Of a stretch of DNA of 27,958 bases, positions 9,901 through 17,700 are shown piece after piece. The DNA lies in contig JAFGGQ010000049.1 of NCBI GenBank assembly GCA_016930435.1, positions 1 to 27,958 on the forward strand. The letters run 5' to 3'. Every line of letters starts with the position of its first letter. Positions within the stretch are counted from its first letter, which is position 1. The notes below the pieces were generated by a model. That model had not been told where the DNA came from. It worked only from the letters and a program-made list of their open reading frames with translations, and did not search any database. The translations under genes and the position numbers were made by a program. The DNA is from a bacterium (lineage in GTDB: Bacteria; UBP14; UBA6098; JAFGQG01).

Positions 9901-10572
9901 AGCTATAACGGCGAGGATTGGAACATCGATGACGTGGTACTGACCGGTCTGGATACCCTCACGGATGATTGCATCGTGGAGATAACCGATGATTTCTGGA
10001 ACAGCTGCGAGGAGCTGGCAGTCTTCGAAACCACTATGGCGAGCTGGAACGCTGTCAGCCCTATATGCCTGGATGATTATACAGGATATGTTGTTGGGGT
10101 AAGATTCCGGTTTGATTCCTATAATGAGACTGATAATGCTTATGAGGGCTGGTATGTGGATGATTTTCAGATCGGCTCCAATATTGTGGAAGTAACTATA
10201 ATGCTCGATTCCGCATATTGGGAGTACAACTTCGGCTTCGAAGTGGATGGCGAGGTCTATGACAGTACTCAAACCTTCAACTGGCTGCCCGGAAGCGCGC
10301 ATAACCTGGAATTTTTCGGTAAGGACTATGCGGGAGTCAGAACCCAGAGTGATGGAGTATTTACACCGTATTATTATCTTGGGCACTTCTACAAATGGTC
10401 GGATGGTACTGCCGATCATTTTGATCCGGTTTATAATATTACAGCGCCAGCGGCCCCAACAACCTATACCTGCTATTTACTGGGCATCGAAGCAGGACCG
10501 GAGATCCGGCTTTTTCAGGGGCAGTTCTTCAATGAGGACGGTCAGAAACAGCCGTTTTTTATTGGAAAGTAA
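3997..10572 (+). CDS. Giant secreted C25 (gingipain-like) peptidase with triplicated nested beta-sandwich modules
   Basis: The product is 2191 residues. A signal peptide (about 1-30) and propeptide-like stretch precede a caspase-fold region (about 95-455). This shows the C25 pair of motifs SHGS (His329) and YVCAAADY (Cys368) and the closing LTLIGDASLHV block. Activity is therefore plausible but untested. Then come five domains each bearing a DGDGxxExGE-type acidic motif, and three MAM/immune-inhibitor-A-like domains (584-914, 1161-1487, 1730-2061), each containing an inserted choice-of-anchor-J-like domain. A last beta domain (about 2062-2165) has WSDGTADH. No type IX sorting domain or anchor is recognisable at the end. 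An in-frame GTG lies at 3994, but GAGGGG at 3985-3990 is better spaced from the ATG at 3997. The gene follows the preceding one by 13 bases and precedes otsA/B by 16. Confidence 0.85.
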   Translation: MQIKIKIVPILYTLCFLTGILFFSSIAQTGHSEIRPGDPDERIAKSPDNIPVSRWMDISTPGKPLHDVPAYDRVLTIIDRTPEYLYPKGYFPDSGRIAIIVHTDIYGSLDDELETLAVDLLLEDFSTIIYEYSSGSAEALRDSLIAWFNHDDSLTGAIFIGDIPYVIFEMMQEWDNNPGVFEYDDFPCDIFFMDMDGTWEDTLENEMVHADNGKYDTWNDDSMFIEIWVSRIRTDNLTELTGTQLSRIQNYLARNRAYRHGTFGLDRTASLVYNDDEWAYMTDSDQRHLELGFGLGTVITVDEPETTTAEHYRTTHLPEPYHHLLTRSHGSATSHGYYENDRTDLNFVTSATYREVDPPTLFYSFYVCAAADYTYDNYLCGTAVFNPEASGLLAWSSTKMGGIWNEELFYREFGKPRNKCFGNAFVTWFSEKGASNPRYYYGLTLIGDASLHVMHPEYIPDLHYISFTLDDTSADGDDDGFADPGESILMRLNINNEGALLNASNISLNLSSNIPAYITIDESTATVPNLAPGASAETNSPHFKWHSDGATPPTIITFTINWECNNGDHTGSFEFFVPIGATFDLPYSCDFESGCEDLWLSESLFGHNLWHLEDHRYSSGSYSCAYNSGTPDYDYNTGSRTSGSIYSPFFKLPAGSTPHFEFDQWIEVQEPDIETATVLLSEGFEAEWGNFPPPGWVILNWQWEQIAWRHGSHEHSGDMSAFADYSWYDSTDNDWLVTPPIDCSAYINLSLSFWDKVEYWGAYGPPYFRVLVSNTGLEMNDFDTLWTYYQTDPERNFDSLITIDLTEYDHSATLYIAWVFTGKFPKRWYIDDVTVTGTPIASDDCYLEISEDFGVNWSSLKRFSSSTTGWISPGLIDLRDYTDNIIRLRYRFDSHDALDNSYEGWYIDDFSIDSTDFPHLVYCKYIINDSEGDNDGFPEPGEAIVMPVIAKNNGTTDAINPTATIYTDDPFITITDNSASFPTIAQGDSAQTNADHFGYTIASNTPCGHNVIFSVGWTASDVNGSFQFKVPVTAPAPELRMSGYTLTDAPPGGDGDGYIENGETITLSVELENFSNNEAMAINGTISGSSPYISLINAEAHWLDINAHTFRETEAPHFSFSITSEPPGGVADVSIILEWQSFCHSGTDTINFTIGGFKTFPYFCDFEGGTHELWSTEALSGTVLWHLEDHRSSSPEHSYAYNRGAPDYNYNTGSRTGGALYSPYIKLPIATSLELTFENYRELQDTLDRVYHVDENFESFPSEPGWVIYDEDGDDKIWTIADTSDNYVDSTMVHSGIFVARVIHNFSVTNDDWLVTPQVTLNTDRGILSLWARSYSCNLIYLESFSIRVSTTGNEVENFTDTLAREIDVPCTWTRYAYSLSDYEGEDIYVAIIYDGDDNTIFYIDDVQLFEHPLRDDCYVHISTDYGSNWKELVHYSSGTTDWQSSGVVDIKPYEDNIVQFRFIFDSNDGDDNVYEGWYIDDVNLGSYPDLAYAGQHIQGGDGDGYAEAGETALIAINLTNIGGMVAVTPWAKLHTADSFLTVIDDSAGWLNIAPYESLASNLNHFSFSIPDTTPCGYVATFTLVWTSEGITDSFNFEVNIAAPEPDLLIGGYICLDDSPGGDGDGCLEEGETIILKVILDDIGGSGANLINAILWEEDPYITVLDSIGTWPTIEAFGSAECQPPYFTVLIDSVPGDNIGGAGLYLDWEAFCCDYDDDGFVIPLGVPESFPYHCSFDDGCQSGWNHLPIAGENLWHVQDNRYSTPDSSFAYNRGGPYDYNTGARTSGALYSPYIKLPEGSPASLTFKQWIQTQPPTPGVIEIINEGFEDDFPPDGWTIIDHNGLDVIWQQCPDSTDSVHSVHTGSHSALALHGGFIFINEELLVTPLINCSGIINLELTFYDDVLRWDRCGVNPNTVKVSTTTLDYNSFTTVWTYYCSDPDRDFETQVSIDLSAYDGSPVLYIAWDYKSYNGEDWNIDDVVLTGLDTLTDDCIVEITDDFWNSCEELAVFETTMASWNAVSPICLDDYTGYVVGVRFRFDSYNETDNAYEGWYVDDFQIGSNIVEVTIMLDSAYWEYNFGFEVDGEVYDSTQTFNWLPGSAHNLEFFGKDYAGVRTQSDGVFTPYYYLGHFYKWSDGTADHFDPVYNITAPAAPTTYTCYLLGIEAGPEIRLFQGQFFNEDGQKQPFFIGK
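5371..10179 (+). repeat. Three diverged protein-level repeat modules inside the C25-like gene
   Basis: Three units of roughly 460-575 codons follow each other (5371-6747, 6748-8460, 8464-10179). Each ends with the order FPYxCDFExG, LWHLEDHR or LWHVQDNR, YNTGxRTxGxLYSPYIKLP, an inserted EGFE...GW...LLVTP...IDDV block, DDCyveIS, and DNxYEGWYIDDF. The first unit has one acidic-motif domain in front, the second and third have two. Similarity is clear in protein but not in DNA, so the duplications are old. Confidence 0.85.
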
Positions 10573-10588
10573 AGAAGGATATACCAAC

Positions 10589-12778
10589 ATGAGCCGCTTA
10601 TTAATAATTTCCAACCGCCTGCCCGTGTCGGTCATTCGCAAAGATGGCGAGTTCTGCTTCAAGCCCAGCGTGGGGGGAGTTGCCACCGGCTTGAACTCGC
10701 TGGGTGAAAGCTTCCAGAAGGTTTGGCTGGGCTGGCCGGGTGACCAGATAAAGAGTAACCTCCCTCTTCCCGAAAAGGAAAAGGTTTGCCGGAATCTGAG
10801 AAAGCTGAACTGCCGGGCAATCTTTCTGAACCAGGAGGATATCGATAGCTACTACTATGGATTTTGCAACCAGACCATCTGGAGCAATTTCCATTACTTT
10901 ATGGAATACACCGTTTACGACGAACAGTACTGGGAATCCTACAAAAGGGTGAATCATTTATTCTATGAGGAAGTCGCCCGGGTTTACCAGCCCGGTGACC
11001 TTATCTGGGTGCATGATTACCAGTTGATGCTCCTTCCCAAAATCATCAGGGATAATATTCCATCTGCTACTATTGGTTTCTTTTTGCATATCCCCTTCCC
11101 CCCTTACGAGGTATTTTCAGCGCTCCCATGGCGGTCGGAGATTTTAAAGGGTATCCTGGGCTCAGACCTGGTAGGATTCCATACCTATCAGTATGCTGAA
11201 AATTTTCTCAACTCGGTGCGCCGGATCGAGGGGCATGAACATTCATTGAAACAGCTTATAGTGGATAACCGTATTGTTATCGTTGAGGTCTTGCCGATGA
11301 GCATCAATTTCCGGAAATTCAATCAATCCTCCGACGAAAAGGAGGTTCAAAAAGAGTATCGCAAAATGCGTCGGGGCTTTGGTGATAAAAAGGTGATCAT
11401 CTCCATCGACCGTCTGGATTACACTAAAGGCATTCCGCAGCGTGTAGAGGCTTTTGGGGAGTTTTTAGAGCAAAATCCCCAATATCGCGAGAAAATAGTC
11501 ATGATTTTAGTGGCAGTTCCATCCCGGACGGAAATACCCCAGTACGAGCTTTTGAAAAAGGAGCTGGAGGAAACGCTCAGCAGGATCAACGGAAAGTTCA
11601 GCACCATTGGCTGGGTACCCATACTTTACTTCTACCGTTCCTTTGATTTCGAGAGTTTATCGGCCTTATATCTTATTGCTGATATTGCTCTGATCACGCC
11701 TCTGCGTGATGGAATGAACCTTATTGCGAAGGAATATCTGGCTTCCCGGTCGGATGGTCGCGGTGTGCTGATTTTAAGTGAGAAGGCGGGTTCAGCCCGG
11801 GAACTGGGGGAGGCCATCGTAGTCAATCCCTACAACAAGAAGGAAATCGCGAGAGCTTTAAAGGAAAGCCTGGAAATGCCACTGGAAGAGCAGATTGAGC
11901 GCAATGCCACTATGCGAAACAGATTGCAGCGTTATGATATTACCCGATGGGCAAATGATTTTATAGAGGCTATGGTCAAAGCAAGAAAATACCAGGAAGA
12001 ACTGTCGGCGAAGAGAATTGATGATTCTATTAAGGCGAGGCTTCTAAATGATTATAGAAAAGCCCGAAGGCGTCTGATCGCCCTGGATTATGATGGGACC
12101 CTGAGGGGTTTCGTAAAGGATCCGGACCAGGCGGGACCCCAGCCCGAAACCCTGGAAATTCTGGAAAAACTTGTTGCGGACAACAAAAACGATGTCGTTA
12201 TAATCAGTGGCAGGAAACGCTCAACACTTGAGAAATGGTTCAGTCATTTGAACATAAATCTGATCGGCGAGCACGGTATCTGGATCCGGCAGAAGGGTGG
12301 TGAATGGCAGATGATCGAACCTATGGGCAGTGAGTGGAAAGAAGACCTGCGCCCTATACTTGAGCTTTACGTGGATCGCACTCCGGGTAGTTTTATAGAA
12401 GAGAAGGACTTTTCCCTGGTCTGGCATTACCGGAAAGCGGAAACAGAACTGGGTGAACTGCGCGCCCGGGAATTAAAAGATGCCCTTCTGAACCGTACCG
12501 CCAACCTGAACCTGGGAATACTTAGCGGGAGCAAGGTGGTTGAGATCAAAAGTATGGGTGTTACTAAAGGAAGGGCCATTTTACACTGGCTTAAACGCCG
12601 TAAATGGGATATCATCATCACTGCCGGGGATGACTGGACGGATGAGGATACCTTTGAAGTTATGCCACCGGACGCCTATTCTATCAAGGTGGGATTCGGC
12701 TACAGTAAGGCAAATTTCCAACTGGATTCGGTATCCGAAATGAAAAAACTACTAAAAAAACTGGTGAAAGGAAAATGA
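10589..12778 (+). CDS. Bifunctional trehalose-6-phosphate synthase/trehalose-phosphatase (OtsA-OtsB fusion)
   Basis: The 729-residue cytoplasmic enzyme joins both steps of the OtsAB route: UDP-glucose plus glucose-6-phosphate to trehalose-6-phosphate, then removal of phosphate. Residues 1 to about 470 are a GT20 synthase (SNRLPVSV near the start, [16 protein letters not shown] with His142, DRLDYTKG at 274-281, LRDGMNL). Residues about 495-729 are a HAD phosphatase with DYDGT (Asp500, Asp502), SGR and GDDWTDED (680-687). The frame is open upstream to 10247, but that part lies inside the preceding gene; the ATG at 10589 has GAAGGA 9 bases before it and opens exactly at the family's N-terminus. 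It overlaps the next gene's start by one base. Confidence 0.95.
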   Translation: MSRLLIISNRLPVSVIRKDGEFCFKPSVGGVATGLNSLGESFQKVWLGWPGDQIKSNLPLPEKEKVCRNLRKLNCRAIFLNQEDIDSYYYGFCNQTIWSNFHYFMEYTVYDEQYWESYKRVNHLFYEEVARVYQPGDLIWVHDYQLMLLPKIIRDNIPSATIGFFLHIPFPPYEVFSALPWRSEILKGILGSDLVGFHTYQYAENFLNSVRRIEGHEHSLKQLIVDNRIVIVEVLPMSINFRKFNQSSDEKEVQKEYRKMRRGFGDKKVIISIDRLDYTKGIPQRVEAFGEFLEQNPQYREKIVMILVAVPSRTEIPQYELLKKELEETLSRINGKFSTIGWVPILYFYRSFDFESLSALYLIADIALITPLRDGMNLIAKEYLASRSDGRGVLILSEKAGSARELGEAIVVNPYNKKEIARALKESLEMPLEEQIERNATMRNRLQRYDITRWANDFIEAMVKARKYQEELSAKRIDDSIKARLLNDYRKARRRLIALDYDGTLRGFVKDPDQAGPQPETLEILEKLVADNKNDVVIISGRKRSTLEKWFSHLNINLIGEHGIWIRQKGGEWQMIEPMGSEWKEDLRPILELYVDRTPGSFIEEKDFSLVWHYRKAETELGELRARELKDALLNRTANLNLGILSGSKVVEIKSMGVTKGRAILHWLKRRKWDIIITAGDDWTDEDTFEVMPPDAYSIKVGFGYSKANFQLDSVSEMKKLLKKLVKGK

Positions 12779-14004
12779 TGCATAAAATCAACCCGATTGA
12801 AGACTATCGGTTCATTATTGGCGATGAAACACTACATCGCATCCATCAGAAAGCACGTAAGATATATGGGAAGAAAGTACTACATATCAATGCTACCTAT
12901 ATTGGAGGCGGGGTTGCCGAAATACTTAATTCCCTGGTACCGCTGATGAACGACGTGGGGGTCAACGCAGGATGGAGAATTGTGCATGGTTCTCCCGATT
13001 TCTTCAATACTACCAAGCATATTCACAACGGTCTGCAGGGTGAAAACATTCATTTTGAGGATCACTTCAAAGAGCTTTATATATCCACAAACTCTAATTT
13101 TTCTCGATATACACATATTCACCATGACTGCGTTATCATTCATGATCCTCAGCCCCTTCCCCTGATCCACTTTTTTCGGAAGCAGCAGCCCTGGGTCTGG
13201 CGTTGCCATGTGGACCTTTCCAGTCCCCATGAAGAACTGTGGAATTTTCTTCAGGGTTATATACTGAAGTATGATAAAGTGATCCTTTCGCATGAAAAAT
13301 ATAAGCATAAGAGCTTGCCGGTGGATTATAAAATCATATATCCGGCAATTGACCCACTTTCCCCAAAGAACATGATGATGCCGCGCGAACAGGCCCTGAA
13401 CACTCTTCAGGAATCGGATATACCCATGGATCTCCCTCTTATGACCCAGATATCACGGTTCGACAAGTGGAAGGATCCGGAAGGGGTGCTGGAGGTCTAT
13501 AAACTGGTCAGGAAAGAGGTCCCCTGCCGTTTGGTACTGTGCGGGAATATGGCTGCCGATGATCCCGAGGGTTGGAAGATCTTTGATAGTCTCAAGGAGA
13601 AAGCAGCTGACCTGATCGCCAGCGGAGAAGTGCTTCTGATCACCCGGGACAGCATGTTGCTGGTTTCCGCATTGCAGCAGCTTTCCACGGTAATCCTGCA
13701 AAAATCGATTCGGGAGGGCTTTGGCCTGACCGTGACCGAAGCCCTATGGAAAGGTACCCCGGTGATCGGGTCCAATACCGGCGGTATCCCCCTTCAGATA
13801 ATCGATGGTGAAACCGGATTCCTGGTCGATCCTGCCGATTACCAGGGCTGCGCAAAAAGGGTGGTTGAAATCATCAAAAATCCCGAAATGGCTCAAAAAT
13901 TCAGTGAAACCGGGAAGGAACTGGTCCGGAAGAACTTTTTGATTACCAGACTACTGGCAGATTACCTGGATTTGGTCAGCGAGATGATAGGAACCCCATC
14001 CTAA
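12778..14004 (+). CDS. treT: Trehalose synthase, NDP-glucose + glucose type (TreT, GT4)
   Basis: TreT makes trehalose in one step from a nucleotide-diphosphate glucose and free glucose, and can run in reverse. The 408-residue product matches the family along its length: VLHINATYIGGGVAEILNSL near the N-terminus, GWRIVHGSPDFFNTTK, the IIHDPQPLPLI block, WRCHVDLSSP, and a GT-B C-terminal half with the retaining-glycosyltransferase Glu-x7-Glu pair (Glu313, Glu321) in EGFGLTVTEALWKGTPVIG. Two ATG codons stand in tandem (12775 and 12778). The second is better spaced from AAAGGA at 12767-12772 and overlaps the preceding stop by one base. The stop codon directly abuts the stop of the minus-strand gene ending at 14005. 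Confidence 0.9.
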   Translation: MHKINPIEDYRFIIGDETLHRIHQKARKIYGKKVLHINATYIGGGVAEILNSLVPLMNDVGVNAGWRIVHGSPDFFNTTKHIHNGLQGENIHFEDHFKELYISTNSNFSRYTHIHHDCVIIHDPQPLPLIHFFRKQQPWVWRCHVDLSSPHEELWNFLQGYILKYDKVILSHEKYKHKSLPVDYKIIYPAIDPLSPKNMMMPREQALNTLQESDIPMDLPLMTQISRFDKWKDPEGVLEVYKLVRKEVPCRLVLCGNMAADDPEGWKIFDSLKEKAADLIASGEVLLITRDSMLLVSALQQLSTVILQKSIREGFGLTVTEALWKGTPVIGSNTGGIPLQIIDGETGFLVDPADYQGCAKRVVEIIKNPEMAQKFSETGKELVRKNFLITRLLADYLDLVSEMIGTPS

Positions 14005-14580
14005 TTATTTAATGGGATACATGGCTTTTTCAAGGTCTGCCCAGAATTGTTTGCGTTCCTCGGAGTCCGGGGTCGATTGGGCCGGGAAATCCAGAAACGG
14101 AACCTCAATCCCATCCCTGGACAATTCTTCGTTCAATATCTCAGTCATGATACCCTGCAGGGTTGACTCCCCCGGATCTGGTTGATCCACCGGTATGGGC
14201 GACTCGGTCTGATACTTGTTTTTCTTGTGTTTACCCCATTTAATACTACAGGTAGGGCTGTTCTTCAAACCGATGAAAGCCACTAAACGATAATTATTCC
14301 GAATAAATTCCCTGACCATAAGCATGGGTACCTTGAGCAGTTCCTTGCAGTGATCCCTAAAGAATATGCTGTCATATTGCTCCCGGCCCTGTGGATTACG
14401 CCGCAAACCCATGGCAGTGGTCTCCGGACAGGGATATTGAATAATCCCTGTGGATCGCTCCATCAGGTAATTCATTAATTCATGAGAGAGTGGAAAGTTC
14501 TGCCCCAGTACATGTACCCGGCAATAAGGATTCACCAGGCATTGGCAGATTAGAATTATCTTGCGGTCTTTTCGGCTCAT
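14005..14580 (-). CDS. TudS/DUF523-related cysteine protein, possible Fe-S desulfurase-like
   Basis: The 191-residue product shows the three cysteine blocks that characterise TudS (thiouracil desulfurase, DUF523) and its relatives: CQCLVNPYC (Cys12, 14, 20), IIQYPCPET (Cys51) and KNSPTCS (Cys111), with a further Cys78. In TudS three cysteines hold a 4Fe-4S cluster; by position Cys14, Cys51 and Cys111 would be the equivalents. The sequence differs from classical TudS (no GGL-PR after CPE, SPTC without the following Gly), so it is better placed in a TudS-related group of unknown substrate. GGAG lies 7 bases before the ATG. It follows the glycogen operon by 120 bases; no functional link to glucan metabolism is evident. 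Confidence 0.6.
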   Translation of the reverse strand: MSRKDRKIILICQCLVNPYCRVHVLGQNFPLSHELMNYLMERSTGIIQYPCPETTAMGLRRNPQGREQYDSIFFRDHCKELLKVPMLMVREFIRNNYRLVAFIGLKNSPTCSIKWGKHKKNKYQTESPIPVDQPDPGESTLQGIMTEILNEELSRDGIEVPFLDFPAQSTPDSEERKQFWADLEKAMYPIK

Positions 14581-14605
14581 GATTACGCTCCGTTAACTTT
14601 TCGAA

Positions 14606-14628
14606 TCGGGAAAAGAATGCTATCCCGA
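14606..14628 (-). other. Small inverted repeat in the leader of the TudS-related gene
   Basis: TCGGGA (14606-14611) and TCCCGA (14623-14628) can form a 6-bp hairpin with an 11-base loop in the 120-base gap between the synthase-phosphorylase gene and the TudS-related gene. No T tract follows on the minus strand, so it is not a typical terminator. A TATAAT-like box is present in the AT-rich part of this gap but without a good -35 box. Confidence 0.25.
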
Positions 14629-14700
14629 AACCTCTTTTGAATACAATTATTATAATTTAATAAAATATTCCTGGATATAAGGGGTATCCTTCTGATATTT

Positions 14701-17700
14701 TTATGCCCAGTAAACCAGATCAAGATCGATGATGTCATCGACCTCCGGATGATAAGGTAATACCCTAACACCATAACTTAGTTTGCCCTGTTGATTACTC
14801 TTGTAAGAGGTCTCGAATTTAAGCAGCGTTCCCTGCTCCTCCACCAATTCCAGCGGGAAACGATTTATCTCGGGATTTTCCTGATCGAAACCGTTTGAGG
14901 CGTCCCCTCTTTCCCTTTCGATATTCTGAACCACCAGCATCTCCACCTTTAATTCCGGAATCTCCATTTTACCCCGGTCTAACTCCAGGTGAACCTTTAT
15001 CTCTTCATTTATGCTGATACGGCCACCTTCCACGCCTTCTAAAGCCAGTCCCTTTATGCTCAAGGTGGGGAATCGTCCTCGCACTGATTTCTTCCATTCT
15101 ACGGTATCCCGGGCTTTCTGGAAGCCCTTTTCGGAAAAGGCCGAAAACTTCCGGGCGGTGGGTTCATAGAGCTTGTCCAGATACTCCTTCATCATCCGGT
15201 GAGTGCTGAAATCCCTTAAAACCGACAACATAGAGTTCTTCATAATCTGTGTCCAACGTCTGGGAATACCTTCTTCATCCCGGTCATAATAGCAGGGTAT
15301 GATCTCGTTTTCCAGGACTTCATAGAGGGATTTGCTATCCTGGAGGTCCTGTATTTCAGTATTAGGATATTCCTTTCGGTTGCCGATGACCCAGCCATTC
15401 TGTCCGTTATATCCTTCATCCCACCAGCCGTCCAGGACGCTGAAATTAATTACACCGTTGAGGCCTGCCTTTTGGCCGCTGGTACCCGATGCCTCCAGAG
15501 GCCGGCGGGGATTATTCAGCCATAGATCCACCCCGGACACTAAACGCTTGGCTGTCAACATACCATAATCCTCTATAAAAAAGATTTTTCCCAGCATGGT
15601 CTTCTCTTTGGACCAATAGACGATATCCTGTATCAACTGATGAGCGGCTTTATTTTCTGGATGGGCTTTTCCGGCAAAAACCAGTTGAACCGGGTACCTG
15701 GTATTCAGCAGTATTTTTTTGATCCGGTCCATGTCATCAAGGATCAGGGTAGCCCGTTTGTATTCAGCAAAGCGTCGGGCAAACCCAATAGTCAGGGGTT
15801 CCGGTTTGATTGACTTTTTTAAGCTTTCAAGGAGGTAAGGGGATTCACCTTCCCGCTCCCACTGCCTGGCGATGTTCTCCTCTATAAACCTGAATAATTC
15901 CTTTTTCAAGTTCACGTGAACGTACCACAGCTCATTTGCGGGAATCTTATTCAGTTCTTCCAGAGCCTTATTGTTCAAAAGACCGGTAGTCCAATCAAGA
16001 CTGGTATGGTTGGCGATCAGGTTTTTTATCTGGCCGGCCATCCAGCTTTCCACATGTACTCCATTGGTGATGCTTAGAATGGGGACCTCTTCACTTAAAT
16101 ACCCCTTCCACAATTCAGACCACATTTTTCTGGAGGTGTGGCCGTGCAGTCGGCTTACCCCATTTCTCTTATGGCTGTTGCGGAGGGCTAACACGGTCAT
16201 GTCATAGGGGTCCGCTGAGGCAGGTTGAATACGCCCCATCTCATAAAATTCCCCAAGGTTCAAGTGGATATTGCTGGCATTAATATAATGCTCAAAGTAG
16301 TGTTCGATCATGGGCATATCGAAACGCTCGTTACCAGCCGGAACCGGTGTGTGGGTGGTGAAGACAGTGCTGGATTTTACTAATTCCTTGGCGCATTCAA
16401 AATCCATATTATGCTGCTTGATTAAATGAATAAGCCGCTGAAGGAGGAGAAAAGCCGAATGGCCTTCATTAATATGGTAAAGAGCGGGATAAATCTTCAG
16501 CTCTTCCTCAAGAAGTTTTGCTCCACCCATCCCCAGAAGAATTTCCTGCTTTAACCGGAGTTTCCGATTCGATTCGTAGAGCCTGGCGGTGATCTGTCGA
16601 TCGGAGCGGGAATTAGTCTCCAGATCGGTATCCAACAAATAGATGGTGACTTTGCCAACCTGGGTAGTCCATACCCGGACAAATAGCGAACGGCCGGGAA
16701 GATAAATGGATGTTATGACCTTTTCGCCGCTCTTGCGGGTTAACTCCCTGAGTGGCAATCGAAAACAATCGTTGGTAATATATTCAGCTACCTGAAATCC
16801 CTCCCGGCTGATGCGCTGCTTGAAATAACCTTGTTTATAGAATAGGCTGACTCCTACCAGGGGGATATTCAGGTCTGAAGCTGATTTGATGAAATCCCCG
16901 GATAGAATGCCCAGGCCCCCGGAAAATATCTTTAATGATTCATGAAGCCCGAATTCCATGGTAAAATAAGCGATTGGCCTCTTGTCGGAAATAAAATGGG
17001 GGTTGTGCAATTGGGGCTTATCAGCGGCCAGGTAGTCGGAAAACTTTTGGAATAGTTGATTGTATCTTTCCATAAATTGTGGATTTTCCTGGGCTTCCTG
17101 CAGGATTTTAGGATCGATTACCTCGAAGAGATGGATCGGATTGTGATCCAGTTGTTCAAATAGATCAGGTTGGAGTGAGCGGAAGAGTTCGAATGCATCT
17201 TCGTCCCAGGTCCACCAAAGGTTATAGGCGATCTCCTGTAGCTTTTCCAGTTGGCGCGGCAACATGGATTTTGTAGAAAGGTCCCTAAGACGGGGTTGGG
17301 TAGAGACTGATCCCGGGAAAAAGACCTCGCGGTCCCTGCCAGCTTCCCTTTTGCCTTTCCCCGCAAGTCGCTGGCCGCGCTCCTCAAGGGCAGTATCATA
17401 AGCCTTCAGATATTGTTTATACAGGATTTTCCAGGATGCGTTCTGGGCAATTTTACGGGCCGATATACGAAGATCATTAAGGGTTTCCTGACTGCTGTTC
17501 ACTACTGAAAGGGTAAAATTCTTCAGTTCGCGGAGGGAATCGTTCAGATTCACCCCGTAGCGCCGGATAATCCGGATCCCCTGCCCGGCCAGGCGATTGG
17601 TCAGAATCCATTTTCCGAACCCGGCAACGTCGGTAGACACCGTAGGGATGGAATAAGCCCCGCTCTCAAGGGGGGTGTAACCCCACGGTTCATAATAAGA

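Noticed and set aside
5371-10179. Repeats as CRISPR or tandem DNA repeats
   Set aside because: The periodicity is at the protein-domain level, about 1.0-1.7 kb per unit with diverged DNA; there are no short identical repeats with unique spacers.
10247-10588. In-frame N-terminal extension of the OtsA/B fusion by 114 codons
   Set aside because: It lies inside the preceding gene, has no ribosome site, and the ATG at 10589 starts exactly at the conserved family N-terminus with a good GAAGGA site.
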